Shown here one piece after another: positions 46,112 to 60,741 of a stretch of DNA of 64,000 bases. The notes under the pieces were generated by a model that saw only the letters and a program-made list of their open reading frames with translations, did not search any database and was not told where the DNA came from. Source of the stretch: Agromyces marinus (GTDB taxonomy: Bacteria > Actinomycetota > Actinomycetes > Actinomycetales > Microbacteriaceae); assembly GCF_021442325.1 (NCBI RefSeq), contig NZ_CP087879.1:372001-436000 (forward strand). Reading direction: 5' to 3'. The translations under genes were made by a program, and so were the position numbers. The first letter of the stretch is position 1; the number at the start of each line of letters is the position of its first letter.

Positions 46112-46690
46112 TCACCCGCGACGGGCGAGCTCCTCGCTGCGCCACCGGTCGTAGCGCGCCCACGGGTCGACCTCGCCCGCCGAGAGCTCGGCGACATGCC
46201 GCGCCAGGTCGTCGTCGAGCCGGAACCACTCGCCGCCCGGCCACCGCGCGGCCGCGAACTCGACGTGGCGGCGCTGCTCGAGCAGGCGACCGCCGCGCTC
46301 GAACGCCAGCACCTCGTCGTGCGGGATGACCGCGAGCCGCCGCCGCGGATTCGCCGACGTGCCGATCTTCACCCGGTCGCGCCAGCGCGCGTAGTAGACG
46401 ACGTCGACCCGCGGCGGGGCGACCTCGCCGTCGGGCACCTCGCCGAGGCGCCACTCGCACACCGCGCACACCCAACCCGACGGGTACCTGACCCCGACGC
46501 GCGAGCCGCACACGAGGCACACCCCCGGCAGCACGTCGGTCGCGCCGTCGCGCGCCGCGACCCAGTCGTACGCCGCGACGACGTGCAGCGCGCACAGCGA
46601 CACGGGCGCGCCCGCCTCGACCGGCGCCCCGCAGGCTGCGCCGTCGGCGACGCTCGTGCACCCCGAGGCATCCGCTCTCACGCCACGCAC
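46112..46690 (-). CDS. zinc-ribbon plus T5orf172/GIY-YIG-type domain protein
   Basis: The 192-residue product starts at GTG 46690 (a GTG at 46681 is an alternative). The N-terminal part has several cysteines, including CLVCGSRVGVRYPSGWVCAVC, a likely zinc ribbon. The second half has VVYYARWRDRVKIGTSANPRR, a conserved Glu in LLEQRRHVEF and GEWFRLDDDL, matching the T5orf172/MUG113 branch of the GIY-YIG nuclease superfamily. It may be a phage-derived or DNA-processing protein. It is convergent with the helicase and separated from it by 13 bp. Confidence 0.75.
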   Translation of the reverse strand: MRGVRADASGCTSVADGAACGAPVEAGAPVSLCALHVVAAYDWVAARDGATDVLPGVCLVCGSRVGVRYPSGWVCAVCEWRLGEVPDGEVAPPRVDVVYYARWRDRVKIGTSANPRRRLAVIPHDEVLAFERGGRLLEQRRHVEFAAARWPGGEWFRLDDDLARHVAELSAGEVDPWARYDRWRSEELARRG

Positions 46691-46762
46691 GCTACCCGCG
46701 CCCTCCGACGCCGGGCCCGCCCCGCCCCGCCCCGACGCCCGCCCCGCCCCGCCCCCGCCCGG

Positions 46763-52157
<5,395 letters not shown>

Positions 52158-52239
52158 CCGCGGGCGGCGGCGTCGGCGGCGACGGCCGTGCCCGGCTCCG
52201 ACCACCGGCCTACACTGGTTCGGGTCGGAAGGAGGTCGG

Positions 52240-52734
52240 ATGCGTCCGCTCAGCGAGGACGAGCTCCGGGCGTCGTTCGTGAACGCGACCGATCGCGAAC
52301 TCGCCGAACTCGAGCTGCCCCTCGAGTACCTCCTCGTCGAATGGGAACGGGTCGACGCGCTCGCCTGGCGCGACCGCCGGGCCGCGCGCCGCGGCTACCT
52401 CGTCACGTTCATCGACGACGACCCGGTCGGCATCGTGCTGCGCGCCGCCGACCCGCCCGCGTCGCGGTTCCGCGCCGGCATGTGCAACCTCTGCCACACG
52501 CAGCAGCCCGCGAACCAGGTCACGATGTTCTCGGCTCGCCGCGCGGGAGCGGCCGGACGCAACGGCGACACGGTCGGCACCTACCTGTGCAGCGACCTCT
52601 CCTGCCAGGAGAACGTTCGCCTGCACGCCCCGCTCGCGCCCGCCGAGGTCCGCGGCGGCCGGCATTCGTCGACCCGCATCGACGGACTCGCACGGCGGAC
52701 GCGCGCATTCGTCGCAGGCGTCATCGGGGGCTGA
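52240..52734 (+). CDS. FBP-domain treble-clef zinc-finger protein
   Basis: The 164-residue product starts at ATG 52240, preceded by GGAGG. The C-terminal part has CNLCHTQQPANQVTMFSARR and CSDLSCQENVR, the Cys pairs of the FBP (elongation-factor-G-binding C-terminal, treble-clef) domain. In related EF-G-binding proteins this domain binds the ribosome translocase; here only the short actinobacterial version is present. Cytosolic, role unproven. Confidence 0.82.
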   Translation: MRPLSEDELRASFVNATDRELAELELPLEYLLVEWERVDALAWRDRRAARRGYLVTFIDDDPVGIVLRAADPPASRFRAGMCNLCHTQQPANQVTMFSARRAGAAGRNGDTVGTYLCSDLSCQENVRLHAPLAPAEVRGGRHSSTRIDGLARRTRAFVAGVIGG

Positions 52735-52804
52735 CCGCGGTCGCGCCGGGCGCACCGGCGCATCCGGTGCCGCGGCGCTCGGGCGGCGTGGCGCGCCGCG
52801 TCGC

Positions 52805-53602
52805 TCAGCCCGGCAGCGGCTCGGCGCCCGGACCCTCCGCGTCGAGGACGACGGGTTCGAGCGTCGCACGCTTGGCCGTGCGGCCGTCGCCCGACGACCT
52901 GCCCGTGAGCCGACGGCCGATCCACGGCAGCACGTACTCGCGGTAGTAGGTCGCCGTGTTGCGGCTGCGCTGCCCCGGGCCGCCGGCCGCCACCTCGGCG
53001 ACGCCCCACTCCTCGGGCACCGGCACCCCGAGCGCCGAGAGGACGTTCGAGGCGACCTTCGCATGCCCGAGCGAGTTCAGGTGCAGCTTGTCGGGCGACC
53101 AGTAGCGGATGTCGCGCAGCGCACGATCACTGAAGTTGTCGACGAACGTCACTCCCGGCAGGTCGGCGAGGTCGCGGAGCGCGAGGGTCAGGCGCGCACC
53201 GCGCGCGTCGAACACGCGCCCCAGGGGGAGATGGTCGGTCGGGTTCGCCCCGCTCAGCATGAGCACGTGGATGCCGGCCTCGCGGATCCGGTGGATCGCT
53301 TCGCGGAACCGCTCCGCGACGACCTCCTCCGGCATGCGCGGACGCAGCATGTCGTTCCCGCCCCCGTTGAAGCTGATGACCTCCGGACCGAGCCGGATCG
53401 CCGCCTCGAGCTGCTCGTCGATGATCGGACCGAGCTTGCGGCCCCGGATGGCGAGGTTCGCGTACCGGACGGGCTCGGGAGCCGCCGCCTTCGCGAGGCC
53501 GAGCGCGACGAAGTCGGCCCACCCGCGAGTGGTTCCGTCGGGGAGCTCGTCGCCGACGCCCTCTGAGAAACTGTCGCCGATCGCGGCGTACGAGAGGAAC
53601 AT
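52805..53602 (-). CDS. SGNH/GDSL family hydrolase
   Basis: The 265-residue product starts at ATG 53602, with GGAGGG just upstream. SGNH blocks: AAIGDSFSEGVGD (catalytic Ser), an RGRKLG Gly block, FNGGGNDML (Asn) and DKLHLNSLGHAKVA (Asp-x-x-His). There is no signal peptide, so it is likely a cytosolic esterase or lipase-like enzyme. The C-terminal 60 residues beyond the fold are family-specific to actinobacterial homologues. The preceding 52735-52804 gap is GC-rich with no gene. Confidence 0.9.
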   Translation of the reverse strand: MFLSYAAIGDSFSEGVGDELPDGTTRGWADFVALGLAKAAAPEPVRYANLAIRGRKLGPIIDEQLEAAIRLGPEVISFNGGGNDMLRPRMPEEVVAERFREAIHRIREAGIHVLMLSGANPTDHLPLGRVFDARGARLTLALRDLADLPGVTFVDNFSDRALRDIRYWSPDKLHLNSLGHAKVASNVLSALGVPVPEEWGVAEVAAGGPGQRSRNTATYYREYVLPWIGRRLTGRSSGDGRTAKRATLEPVVLDAEGPGAEPLPG

Positions 53603-53637
53603 GCCCTCCACGCTACCCGGCGGCATCCGCCCCTCGG

Positions 53638-53826
53638 TCAGTGCGCCGCGTGCTCCAACTCGCAGTCGCTGCCCGGGTAGAGCAGCGCCTCGTGGCCGTC
53701 GTCGAATCGCACCAGATACGGCGGTCCGCCGTCGGCGCCCCGGACCTCGAGGACCTCCCCGTGCCGTTCGGCACTGCCGACCTGCTTGCCGTGGATGACC
53801 AGCCGATCACCGACCGTCGCCTGCAT
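53638..53826 (-). CDS. DUF1918 small protein (62 aa)
   Basis: The 62-residue product starts at ATG 53826, preceded by GAGGAGG. MQATVGDRLVIHGKQVG and GEVLEVRGADGGPPYLVRFDDGHE match the DUF1918 family, a small beta-barrel common in actinobacteria, usually ending in an acidic/His tail as here (CELEHAAH). Its function is unknown. Confidence 0.88.
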   Translation of the reverse strand: MQATVGDRLVIHGKQVGSAERHGEVLEVRGADGGPPYLVRFDDGHEALLYPGSDCELEHAAH

Positions 53827-53929
53827 CGCGTACCTCCTCGTCGCGGCCAGCGTACGCCCACCCGGTCCGGGGCGGTAGGCCGGAGGTCTCGGTCGGACGG
53901 CGGAGCGGAGGGCCACGCCGCCGGTCGGC

Positions 53930-55483
53930 TCACTCGGTCGCGAGCAGCGCCGCCCACAGGTCTGCGCGGGCGTGGAACCCGGACAGGTCTCGGGCGAGCA
54001 GCTTCTCGGCGAGGGCGATCCGGCTGCGCACGGTGTGGCGGTGCACGCCGAGCTCCTGGGCCGTCGCATCGAACTGGCCGCCGTGCTCGAGCCAGGTCCG
54101 GGTCGTGTCGAGCAGCGAGGTGCCCTGTGCGCGGTCGTACTCGAGGAGCGGTTCCAGCGTCGCCCGCGCGACCGCTCGCGCGTCGGTGCGCGCCAGGAAC
54201 GCGAGCACGCCCTGGCGGCTGATGTCGTCGAACCACACGACGGCGGGCGCGGTCTCCCTGGCCCGCTCGACCGACCGGAGGGACTGCTCGTGCAGGCGCG
54301 CGAGATCGGCGAGGGGGCCAGCATCGGAGACGCCCGCCGGCACCTCGAACTCGCCCGCGACCTCGTCGGCGATGCCGCGGTCCTCGTCCTCGCAGATCAC
54401 GACGACCGAATCGCCGGCGCGGCCGAAGAACAGGCGACCGTCTCGGTCGTCGACGCGCAGCTCGAGGAACTCGGTCATCCGATCGGCGGTCGCCGCCGGC
54501 AGGTCCGCGATCACCACCCGCACCGGATCGGCCGGGAGCGGACCCCACATCTCCGCCGAGACGTCCGACGCGAGCTCGACGTCGCCGGCGAGCATCGACC
54601 TCAGCAGCCCCGATCGGAGGTGGCCGCGCGCACGATCGAGGTCGCGATTCTGCTCGAGCGCGAGCCCGGCGAGGGCGATGACCGAGGTCACGACCTCGCG
54701 GCCCGCCTGGTCGAGCTCGGGGGAGTCGCCGATCGCGAGCACGCCCCGAAGCGCGCCGCCCGCGCCGAGCGTCTGCAGCGTCATCCGCTGCGGCGCCCCG
54801 ACCGACGCGCCCGCCTCGAGGGTGCGGCTCGCACGCTGCCCGCGTCGCAGCATCGACCGCGCCTCGCCGACCACCTCGCCGAGTGCGGGCTGCGCGAGCC
54901 CGCCGGCGGGCGCCTCTCGATCGAGCGCACCCGCGGCATCGACCAGCCCCACCCACGTCCCGAGCCGCGCGCTCAGTTCGGCGAGCGTCGCGCCCAGTCC
55001 GTCGGGCCTGAGCGCGGCGAGCGAGATCGCGCGCTGCGCCTGAAGTGCCCAGGCCTGACGGGCGTTGGAGTCGTCGGCGTTCAGGGCGGCGACGGTCCGT
55101 GCCACGCGGATGAACGGGGTGCGGTAGGGGACCTCGAAGAGGGGCACCCCGTGACGGGCGCACGCCTCGACCAGGAGCGTCGGCGTGCCCGCTCGGACGA
55201 CCTCGGTTCCGAAGCCGAGCGCCGAGATGCCCGCACCGGCGAGCCGCTCGACGTACGCCTCGAAGCCCGCCGGGTCGTCGTGCCCGGCGTCGACCCCGAA
55301 CTGGGTTCCGGTCGTCAGCAGCACCTGCCCCGGTTCGAGGAACGGCGCCGGGTCGGCGAGGTCCGAGCTGTGCACCCAGGGAACGGCGGTGTCGAGCGCG
55401 GCCGGATCGAGCAGCACGTCGTCCGTGAGCAACGTCAACGCGAGGTCGGCCCGCTCGAGCAGGGTGCGCACGGTGGGCTTCAT
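53930..55483 (-). CDS. PucR family transcriptional regulator
   Basis: The 517-residue product has an N-terminal PucR-type sensory domain (PTVRTLLERADLALTLLTDD) and a GGDEF-like middle. A C-terminal HTH_30 domain follows (LEHGGQFDATAQELGVHRHTVRSRIALAEKLL). PucR proteins activate purine or amino-acid catabolic genes. It lies downstream of, and in the same direction as, the kynurenine operon, 108 bp after kynU, so it may regulate that operon; this is inference from position. A separate promoter is likely in the gap. Confidence 0.9.
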   Translation of the reverse strand: MKPTVRTLLERADLALTLLTDDVLLDPAALDTAVPWVHSSDLADPAPFLEPGQVLLTTGTQFGVDAGHDDPAGFEAYVERLAGAGISALGFGTEVVRAGTPTLLVEACARHGVPLFEVPYRTPFIRVARTVAALNADDSNARQAWALQAQRAISLAALRPDGLGATLAELSARLGTWVGLVDAAGALDREAPAGGLAQPALGEVVGEARSMLRRGQRASRTLEAGASVGAPQRMTLQTLGAGGALRGVLAIGDSPELDQAGREVVTSVIALAGLALEQNRDLDRARGHLRSGLLRSMLAGDVELASDVSAEMWGPLPADPVRVVIADLPAATADRMTEFLELRVDDRDGRLFFGRAGDSVVVICEDEDRGIADEVAGEFEVPAGVSDAGPLADLARLHEQSLRSVERARETAPAVVWFDDISRQGVLAFLARTDARAVARATLEPLLEYDRAQGTSLLDTTRTWLEHGGQFDATAQELGVHRHTVRSRIALAEKLLARDLSGFHARADLWAALLATE

Positions 55484-55591
55484 CGAGGGCTCCTCGGGGA
55501 CGGCAGCGAATGTACGGTGTGTCGAACATTCAGCCCCGAGTGTACCGGCGGGCGGCTGAGGTGCGGCGGGGCCGTCACGGCCCCCGCCGGT

Positions 55592-56875
55592 TCAGGTGAC
55601 GGCGCCGCGTCGGGCGAAGCGCGGCTCGCGCCACACCTCGCTCGCGAGCACGTCCTCCAGCACGTCCACCGCGTCCCACACGTCCGCATGCGAGACATAG
55701 AGCGGCGTGAACCCGAACCGCATGAGGTCCGGAGCCCGGAAGTCGCCGATCACGCCGCGCTCGATGAGCGCCTGCATGACCGCGTAGCCGTCCTCGTGGC
55801 GCAGCGCGACCTGGCTTCCGCGCACGGCGGAACGGCGCGGGGTGACGACCTCGACCTGCCAGGCCGCGAGCCGCCGGTCGACGAGCGAGATGAAGAGCTC
55901 GGTCAGCCGCAGGCTCTTCTCGCGGACCGCGTCGAGGTCCACCTCGTCCCAGATGTCGAGGCTCGCCTCGAGCGCCGCCATCGACAGCAGCTGCGGGGTT
56001 CCGACCCGGAACCGGCCGATCCCGGGCGTCGGCTCGTACTCCACCGTGAAGTCGAAGGGCCGGGCGTGGCCGTGCCATCCGGTCAGCGCCGGACGCGCCT
56101 GCTCGTGGTGCCGCGGCGCCGCCCACATGAACGACGGCGAGCCCGGGCCCCCGTTGAGGTACTTGTAGGTGCATCCGACCGCGAAGTCGGCGCCCGCCGA
56201 CGCGAGGTCCACGGGAACGGCTCCGACGCTGTGGCAGAGATCCCACACCATGATCGCCCCGGTCGCCTGGACCTTGCGGGTCACCTCGGCGAGATCGTGC
56301 ATCCGGCCCGTCCGGTAGTCGACGTGCGTCAGCACGACGACCGCGACATCCTCGTCGAGCACGTCGTCGAGGGTGGGGCCGGCATCGTCGATCAGGCGCC
56401 GCTCGAGCGGCTGCGCGCCGCCGACCGTCTCCTGCACGCTCTCGAGCACGTACAGGTCGGTCGGGAAGCTGCCGCGCTCGGCGACGATCACCCGCCGCTC
56501 CGGACGGAGTCGGGCGGCCGCGGTCGCGACCTGGAACAGGCTCGCCGAGGTCGAGTCGCCGAGCACCACCTCGCCCGGCCCGGCACCGATCAGCCGCGCG
56601 ATGCGGTCGCCGACCGCCTGCGGCTTGGCGAACCAGCCGGCGTCGTTCCAGCTTCGGATGAGCCCGACGCCCCACTCCTCCGCGACGACCCGATCCAGGT
56701 GCGCTCGCGTGTGCTTCGGAAGCGCGCCGAGCGAGTTGCCGTCGAGGTAGACCACGCCTTCGGGCAGCGCGAACCGGTCGCGGAACGGCGCGAGCGGGTC
56801 GGCGGCGTCGAGCGACTCGCAGGTCGCGCGGTCGATGGTCAGCGGGTCGGATGCCGCATCGGTCAGGTGGATCAT
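55592..56875 (-). CDS. kynU: kynureninase
   Basis: The 427-residue PLP enzyme cleaves L-kynurenine or 3-hydroxykynurenine to (3-hydroxy)anthranilate and alanine. The start at 56875 gives the normal length; the longer frame adds an Arg-rich unconserved stretch. Motifs are VVYLDGNSLGALPK, SWNDAGWF, VLGDSTSASLFQ, WDLCHSVGAVP and the PLP Lys at K238 (CTYKYLNGGPGSP). It is the last gene of the minus-strand operon, 46 bp after the decarboxylase gene, and supplies the 3-hydroxyanthranilate used by the dioxygenase. Confidence 0.96.
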   Translation of the reverse strand: MIHLTDAASDPLTIDRATCESLDAADPLAPFRDRFALPEGVVYLDGNSLGALPKHTRAHLDRVVAEEWGVGLIRSWNDAGWFAKPQAVGDRIARLIGAGPGEVVLGDSTSASLFQVATAAARLRPERRVIVAERGSFPTDLYVLESVQETVGGAQPLERRLIDDAGPTLDDVLDEDVAVVVLTHVDYRTGRMHDLAEVTRKVQATGAIMVWDLCHSVGAVPVDLASAGADFAVGCTYKYLNGGPGSPSFMWAAPRHHEQARPALTGWHGHARPFDFTVEYEPTPGIGRFRVGTPQLLSMAALEASLDIWDEVDLDAVREKSLRLTELFISLVDRRLAAWQVEVVTPRRSAVRGSQVALRHEDGYAVMQALIERGVIGDFRAPDLMRFGFTPLYVSHADVWDAVDVLEDVLASEVWREPRFARRGAVT

Positions 56876-56921
56876 GGTGTCCGTCTCTCGGTGGTCGGGG
56901 ATCGGCGGTCGGCGCCGCCGC

Positions 56922-57914
56922 TCACAGTGCCAGGAAGCGCTCGGCATTCCCTCGCAGGATGGCGGTCCGCTGCGTCTCGTCCAGCCGGTCGGAGCGTTCG
57001 ACCACGCTGCCGACGGGACGTTCCCCGAGCGGATAGGGGTAGTCGCTGCCGAGCATCACCTGCGATGCGCCCAGCGTATCCACGAGCAGGTGCAGGGCGG
57101 CCGGGTCGAACACGACCGAATCGACGCTGAATCGGTCGAGGTACCCCGACGGCGGGAGCTCGCTCACGCCGATCAGGTCGCGGCGTCGGTGCCAGGCGTT
57201 CTCGAACCGCCCGAGCCAGAAGGCGAACGAGCCGCCGCCGTGGGCGAACGTGATGCGCAGCGACGGCGGAACGCGGTCGAACACGCCGCCGAGGATCATC
57301 GCGATGATCGACAGGTGCGTCTCCGCGGGCATCCCGGTGAGCCACCGCGCCATCCATCGGTCCAGCCTCGGCGATCCGGGCATGTCCCACGGGTGCACGA
57401 ACACGGGGATCCCCCGGTCCGCGCAGTGCTGCAGGAACATCACGGTGCCCTCGTCGTCGAGGTCGCGGTCGCCGACGTGGTTGCCGATCTCGACCCCGCG
57501 GTGCCCGGAGGCGATCGCGCGATCCGCTTCGGCGCACGCGGCATCCGGATCCTGGAGGGGCACCTGGGCGAACGGGATGAGGCGGTCGGGTGCGGGCGCG
57601 CACACCTCGAGGGCCAGGTCGTTGAAGATCCGGGCGACCTTGACCGCCTGGTCGCCGGGCTGCTCGTACGAGAAGAACACCGGCGTCGGCGACACGACCT
57701 GGAGGTCGACGCCGTCGGCATCCATCTCGGCGAGCCTGACCTCGGCATCCCAGCAGCTGGCCTCGATGCGGCGGAACTCGCTCGACCCGACCATGATCAT
57801 GGCCTCGTGCTCCGAGTCCACGCGCAACGACGGCCATGCCCCCGGCCCGACCCGTTCGTTCAGGTCGGGCCAGGCGCGCGGCACGAAGTGCGTGTGGACA
57901 TCGATCGAGCCCAT
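56922..57914 (-). CDS. 2-amino-3-carboxymuconate 6-semialdehyde decarboxylase (ACMSD)
   Basis: The 330-residue amidohydrolase-fold zinc enzyme has metal ligands H7 and H9 (DVHTHFVP), H174 (FVHPWDMPG) and D291 (GSDYPYPLGE), with catalytic H225 (FAHGGGS). The spacing equals the characterised Pseudomonas enzyme shifted by two or three residues, from memory. It converts the ring-cleavage product to 2-aminomuconate semialdehyde and so diverts it from quinolinate and NAD. Four bases separate it from the dioxygenase gene. Equivalent gene names are nbaD or amnD. Confidence 0.95.
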   Translation of the reverse strand: MGSIDVHTHFVPRAWPDLNERVGPGAWPSLRVDSEHEAMIMVGSSEFRRIEASCWDAEVRLAEMDADGVDLQVVSPTPVFFSYEQPGDQAVKVARIFNDLALEVCAPAPDRLIPFAQVPLQDPDAACAEADRAIASGHRGVEIGNHVGDRDLDDEGTVMFLQHCADRGIPVFVHPWDMPGSPRLDRWMARWLTGMPAETHLSIIAMILGGVFDRVPPSLRITFAHGGGSFAFWLGRFENAWHRRRDLIGVSELPPSGYLDRFSVDSVVFDPAALHLLVDTLGASQVMLGSDYPYPLGERPVGSVVERSDRLDETQRTAILRGNAERFLAL

Positions 57915-57918
57915 GCGG

Positions 57919-58443
57919 TCAGCCCTTGCCGGGGTGGACGGTGCCGCACTCGGGGCAGGTGCGACCCTCCTCGCTCTCGTAGAACTCGCGGAACACGGGC
58001 GGCAGGTCCTCGACGATGTCGCGCACCTGCAGCTCGACCTCGTGGACCTTCGTGTTGCAGTTCGGGCAGAACCACGCGAACTTCTCGAGCGTGCCCTCTT
58101 CGCGGATGCGCTCGATGACGATGCCGATCGAGCCGGGCTCCGGGCGCTGCGGCGAGTGGAAGACGTTGCCGGGAAGCAGCCACATCTCGCCCTCGCGGAT
58201 GTCGATCCGCTTCAGGCCCTCGTCGGTCTGGATGTTCACGTGCATGTTGCCGCGGTACTGGTAGAACCACTCCTCGTACGGGTCGAAGTGGAAGTCGGTG
58301 CGCTGGTTCGGGCCGCCGACGACCTGCACGATGAAGTCGCCGATGGGCTCCCACGCCGCCTTGTTGTTCACGGGCGGCTTGAGCAGGTGCTCGTGCTCGC
58401 GGATCCAGGCTGGGAAGTCGATGACGGGCGGGATGGTGGTCAT
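57919..58443 (-). CDS. nbaC: 3-hydroxyanthranilate 3,4-dioxygenase
   Basis: The 174-residue cupin dioxygenase has Fe(II) ligands H52, E58 and H96 ([22 protein letters not shown]) and substrate Arg in NQRTDFH. A second, rubredoxin-like iron site has C126/C129 and C163/C166 (CPNC, CPEC), as in bacterial enzymes of this type. It opens 3-hydroxyanthranilate to 2-amino-3-carboxymuconate semialdehyde. The ATG at 58443 overlaps the upstream stop. Confidence 0.96.
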   Translation of the reverse strand: MTTIPPVIDFPAWIREHEHLLKPPVNNKAAWEPIGDFIVQVVGGPNQRTDFHFDPYEEWFYQYRGNMHVNIQTDEGLKRIDIREGEMWLLPGNVFHSPQRPEPGSIGIVIERIREEGTLEKFAWFCPNCNTKVHEVELQVRDIVEDLPPVFREFYESEEGRTCPECGTVHPGKG

Positions 58444-58904
58444 GGCTGCTCCTCGGTGGTGTTGGTGGTGGAGTCGTCCGGGACCGAGGGCCCCGGATGA
58501 CGGGCGACGGCCTGGATCTCGACGCGCAGGTGCGGATGCGGGAGCGCATGCACCGCGACCGTGGTCCGGGCCGGTCCGGTCTCGTCGAAGTACTCCGCCC
58601 AGACGGCGTTGTACGCGGCGAAGTCGTTCATGTCGACGAGGTACGCGGTCGCCTGCACGAGGTCCTCGAGCGTGCACCCGGCCTCGGCCAGGATCGTCCC
58701 GATGTTCTCGAGGACCGCGCGGGTCTGGATCGCGATGTCGAGCCGGGTCGCACCGAACTCGTCGGCCTCGGCGCCCGCGATGGTGTTGTCGGGTCGCCGA
58801 CTGCTCGTGCCCGACACGTACACGAACTCGCCCGCGCGCTTGGCGTGCGGGAATCGTCCGCGAGGCGTGACGCCCCCGGTGACGGTGATCGCATGGTCGG
58901 TCAT
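58440..58904 (-). CDS. 2-aminomuconate deaminase, RidA-fold
   Basis: The 154-residue RidA/YjgF-fold protein has [31 protein letters not shown] and [23 protein letters not shown], the last with the conserved Arg region. Ordinary RidA proteins are about 130 residues; the longer N- and C-termini and the operon position point to 2-aminomuconate deaminase (nbaF/amnE type), which gives 4-oxalocrotonate and ammonia. Both ends overlap neighbouring genes by four bases. The reaction is inferred from context. Confidence 0.88.
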   Translation of the reverse strand: MTDHAITVTGGVTPRGRFPHAKRAGEFVYVSGTSSRRPDNTIAGAEADEFGATRLDIAIQTRAVLENIGTILAEAGCTLEDLVQATAYLVDMNDFAAYNAVWAEYFDETGPARTTVAVHALPHPHLRVEIQAVARHPGPSVPDDSTTNTTEEQP

Positions 58905-59683
58905 CGCCGGCCCTCCTCCTCGTCGACGTCGATCGCCACGCGCCCGAGCGCGTGGATCGTCGCGGAAACCGTTCCGCGAGCGGGCAGCGGCACGGCGGCC
59001 GTCGCGGCGCCGGCGAGCAGCACCGACCCGGCTTCGAGCACGAGCCCGTGCGCACGGGCGAGGCGGCGCGCGGTCGCGACCGCGCGCACCGGGTCGCCGA
59101 GGATCGCCGCGGTGGAGCCGGTCGACACCATCCGGCCGTCGATCTCGAGCGCGACCGCGCGGTTCTCGAGCGGGCCGGCATCGGAGGCGGCGCGCCACGG
59201 TCCGATCGCGAACGAGGACGCTGAGGTGTTGTCGGCGATCACGTCGCCGAGGTCGAACCGGAAGTCCCGGTACCGCGAGTCGATGACCTCGAGCGCGGGT
59301 GCGACCGCGACGATCGCGGTCGCGGGGTCGGCGTCCGGATCCCCGATCGACGGGCCGAGCAGGAACGCGACCTCGGGCTCCACCCGCGGGTGGATGCCGC
59401 GCCCGGCGGGGACGCGACCGCCTTCCTCGACGCGCATGGCGTCGGTCAGCGTGCCGATGATCACGTCGTGGACGCCCATCTGGCGGGCCTTCTCGCGGCT
59501 CGTGAACCCGAGCTTGAGGCCGATCACGCGCTCGCCGCGTGCCGTGCGCCTCGCGATCAGGGCGTGCTGGACCGCGTAGGCGGTCGCGAGGTCGAGCGGC
59601 GAGTCGGACGAGGGCTGCTCGACGGCGCCGGCACCGACCTGCGCGTCGTCGAGCACCGCCGCGAGCCGGTCGACCGCGCTCAT
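58901..59683 (-). CDS. 4-oxalocrotonate decarboxylase (DmpH/NbaG type)
   Basis: The 260-residue member of the fumarylacetoacetase-C-like hydratase/decarboxylase family has [30 protein letters not shown] and [20 protein letters not shown], which places the acidic metal ligands. It shares the fold with the hydratase encoded at 61664, but [10 protein letters not shown] and PRVEPEVAF fit the decarboxylase branch. It makes 2-oxopent-4-enoate from 4-oxalocrotonate with Mg or Mn, often in a complex with the hydratase. Overlapping start and stop on both sides. Confidence 0.92.
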   Translation of the reverse strand: MSAVDRLAAVLDDAQVGAGAVEQPSSDSPLDLATAYAVQHALIARRTARGERVIGLKLGFTSREKARQMGVHDVIIGTLTDAMRVEEGGRVPAGRGIHPRVEPEVAFLLGPSIGDPDADPATAIVAVAPALEVIDSRYRDFRFDLGDVIADNTSASSFAIGPWRAASDAGPLENRAVALEIDGRMVSTGSTAAILGDPVRAVATARRLARAHGLVLEAGSVLLAGAATAAVPLPARGTVSATIHALGRVAIDVDEEEGRR

Positions 59684-60741
59684 GCGGGGACCCCAGCAGC
59701 CGGTTCCGCGTCGCCGGCACGGGTGCGCTCGGCCACGAGGTCGAGGGCGACGTCGACGATCATGTCCTCCTGGCCGCCGATCATGCGCCGACGGCCGAGC
59801 TCGACGAGGATGTCGCGGGCGTCGAGGCCGTGACGCTCGGCGGCCCGTTCGGCGTGCAGCAGGAAGCTCGAGTAGACCCCGGCGTACCCGAGGGTGAGCG
59901 TCTCCCGGTCGACGCGGACCGGGCGCCGCTGCAACGGGCGGACCAGGTCGTCGGCCGCATCCTGGAGTGCGAACAGGTCGGCGCCGTGCTCCCAGCCGAG
60001 CAGATCTGCGACCGCCACGAACGCCTCGATCGGGGTGTTGCCGGCACCGGCGCCCTGGCCGGCGAGCGACGCGTCCACCCGGAACGCGCCGTGCTCGACC
60101 GCCGTGACGCTGTTCGCGACGCTCAGCGAGAGGTTCTCGTGCGCGTGGATGCCGATCTCGGTCGACGGATCCAGCACATCCCGGTACGCGTCGATGCGTT
60201 CGGCGACATCGCGCATGGTCAGCCGGCCGCCCGAGTCCGTGACGTAGACGCAGTCCGCGCCGTAGGACTCCATGAGGCGCGCCTGTTCGGCCAGGCCCCG
60301 GGGGTCGTTCAGGTGGCTCATCATCAGGAACCCCGAGACATCCATGCCGTGCTCCTTCGCCCAGCCGACGTGCTGGGCGGAGACATCCGCTTCGGTGCAG
60401 TGGGTCGCGACCCGCACGCTGCTCACGCCGAGGTCGCGCGCCCGCGCGAGGTCGTCGATGGTGCCGATGCCGGGCAGGATCAGGGTCGTCAGCTTCGCCC
60501 GGCGCAGGACCGACGCGGCGGCCTCGATCCACTGCTCGTCGGTGCGTGCGCCCTGCCCGTAGGCGACGCTCGACCCGCCGAGGCCGTCGCCGTGCGCGAC
60601 CTCGATCGCATCGACCCCGGCCGCCTCGAGGGCCGCGGCGATCGTGCGGACCTCGTCGACGCTGTACTGGTGGGCGATGGCGTGCATGCCGTCCCGCAGG
60701 GTGACGTCCTGCAGGTAGACCCGTGGTGTCGTCGCGGTCAT
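59680..60741 (-). CDS. 4-hydroxy-2-oxovalerate aldolase (DmpG/BphI type)
   Basis: The 353-residue HMGL-like TIM barrel aldolase has [15 protein letters not shown] (metal Asp and base His), [15 protein letters not shown] with metal His residues, and [17 protein letters not shown]. The C-terminal DmpG communication domain carries [18 protein letters not shown]. It splits 4-hydroxy-2-oxovalerate into pyruvate and acetaldehyde and channels the aldehyde to its partner dehydrogenase, encoded directly upstream with a four-base overlap. Confidence 0.95.
   Translation of the reverse strand: MTATTPRVYLQDVTLRDGMHAIAHQYSVDEVRTIAAALEAAGVDAIEVAHGDGLGGSSVAYGQGARTDEQWIEAAASVLRRAKLTTLILPGIGTIDDLARARDLGVSSVRVATHCTEADVSAQHVGWAKEHGMDVSGFLMMSHLNDPRGLAEQARLMESYGADCVYVTDSGGRLTMRDVAERIDAYRDVLDPSTEIGIHAHENLSLSVANSVTAVEHGAFRVDASLAGQGAGAGNTPIEAFVAVADLLGWEHGADLFALQDAADDLVRPLQRRPVRVDRETLTLGYAGVYSSFLLHAERAAERHGLDARDILVELGRRRMIGGQEDMIVDVALDLVAERTRAGDAEPAAGVPA

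Noticed and set aside
46691..46762. CCCCG-rich run as a regulatory repeat or G-quadruplex element
   Set aside because: It is a short irregular GC run between two genes, with no clear spacing or conservation visible; composition alone explains it.
53972..57130. 1052-codon plus-strand open frame
   Set aside because: It is antisense to PucR, kynU and part of ACMSD, all with intact catalytic or DNA-binding motifs. The product is compositionally biased and lacks recognisable domains.
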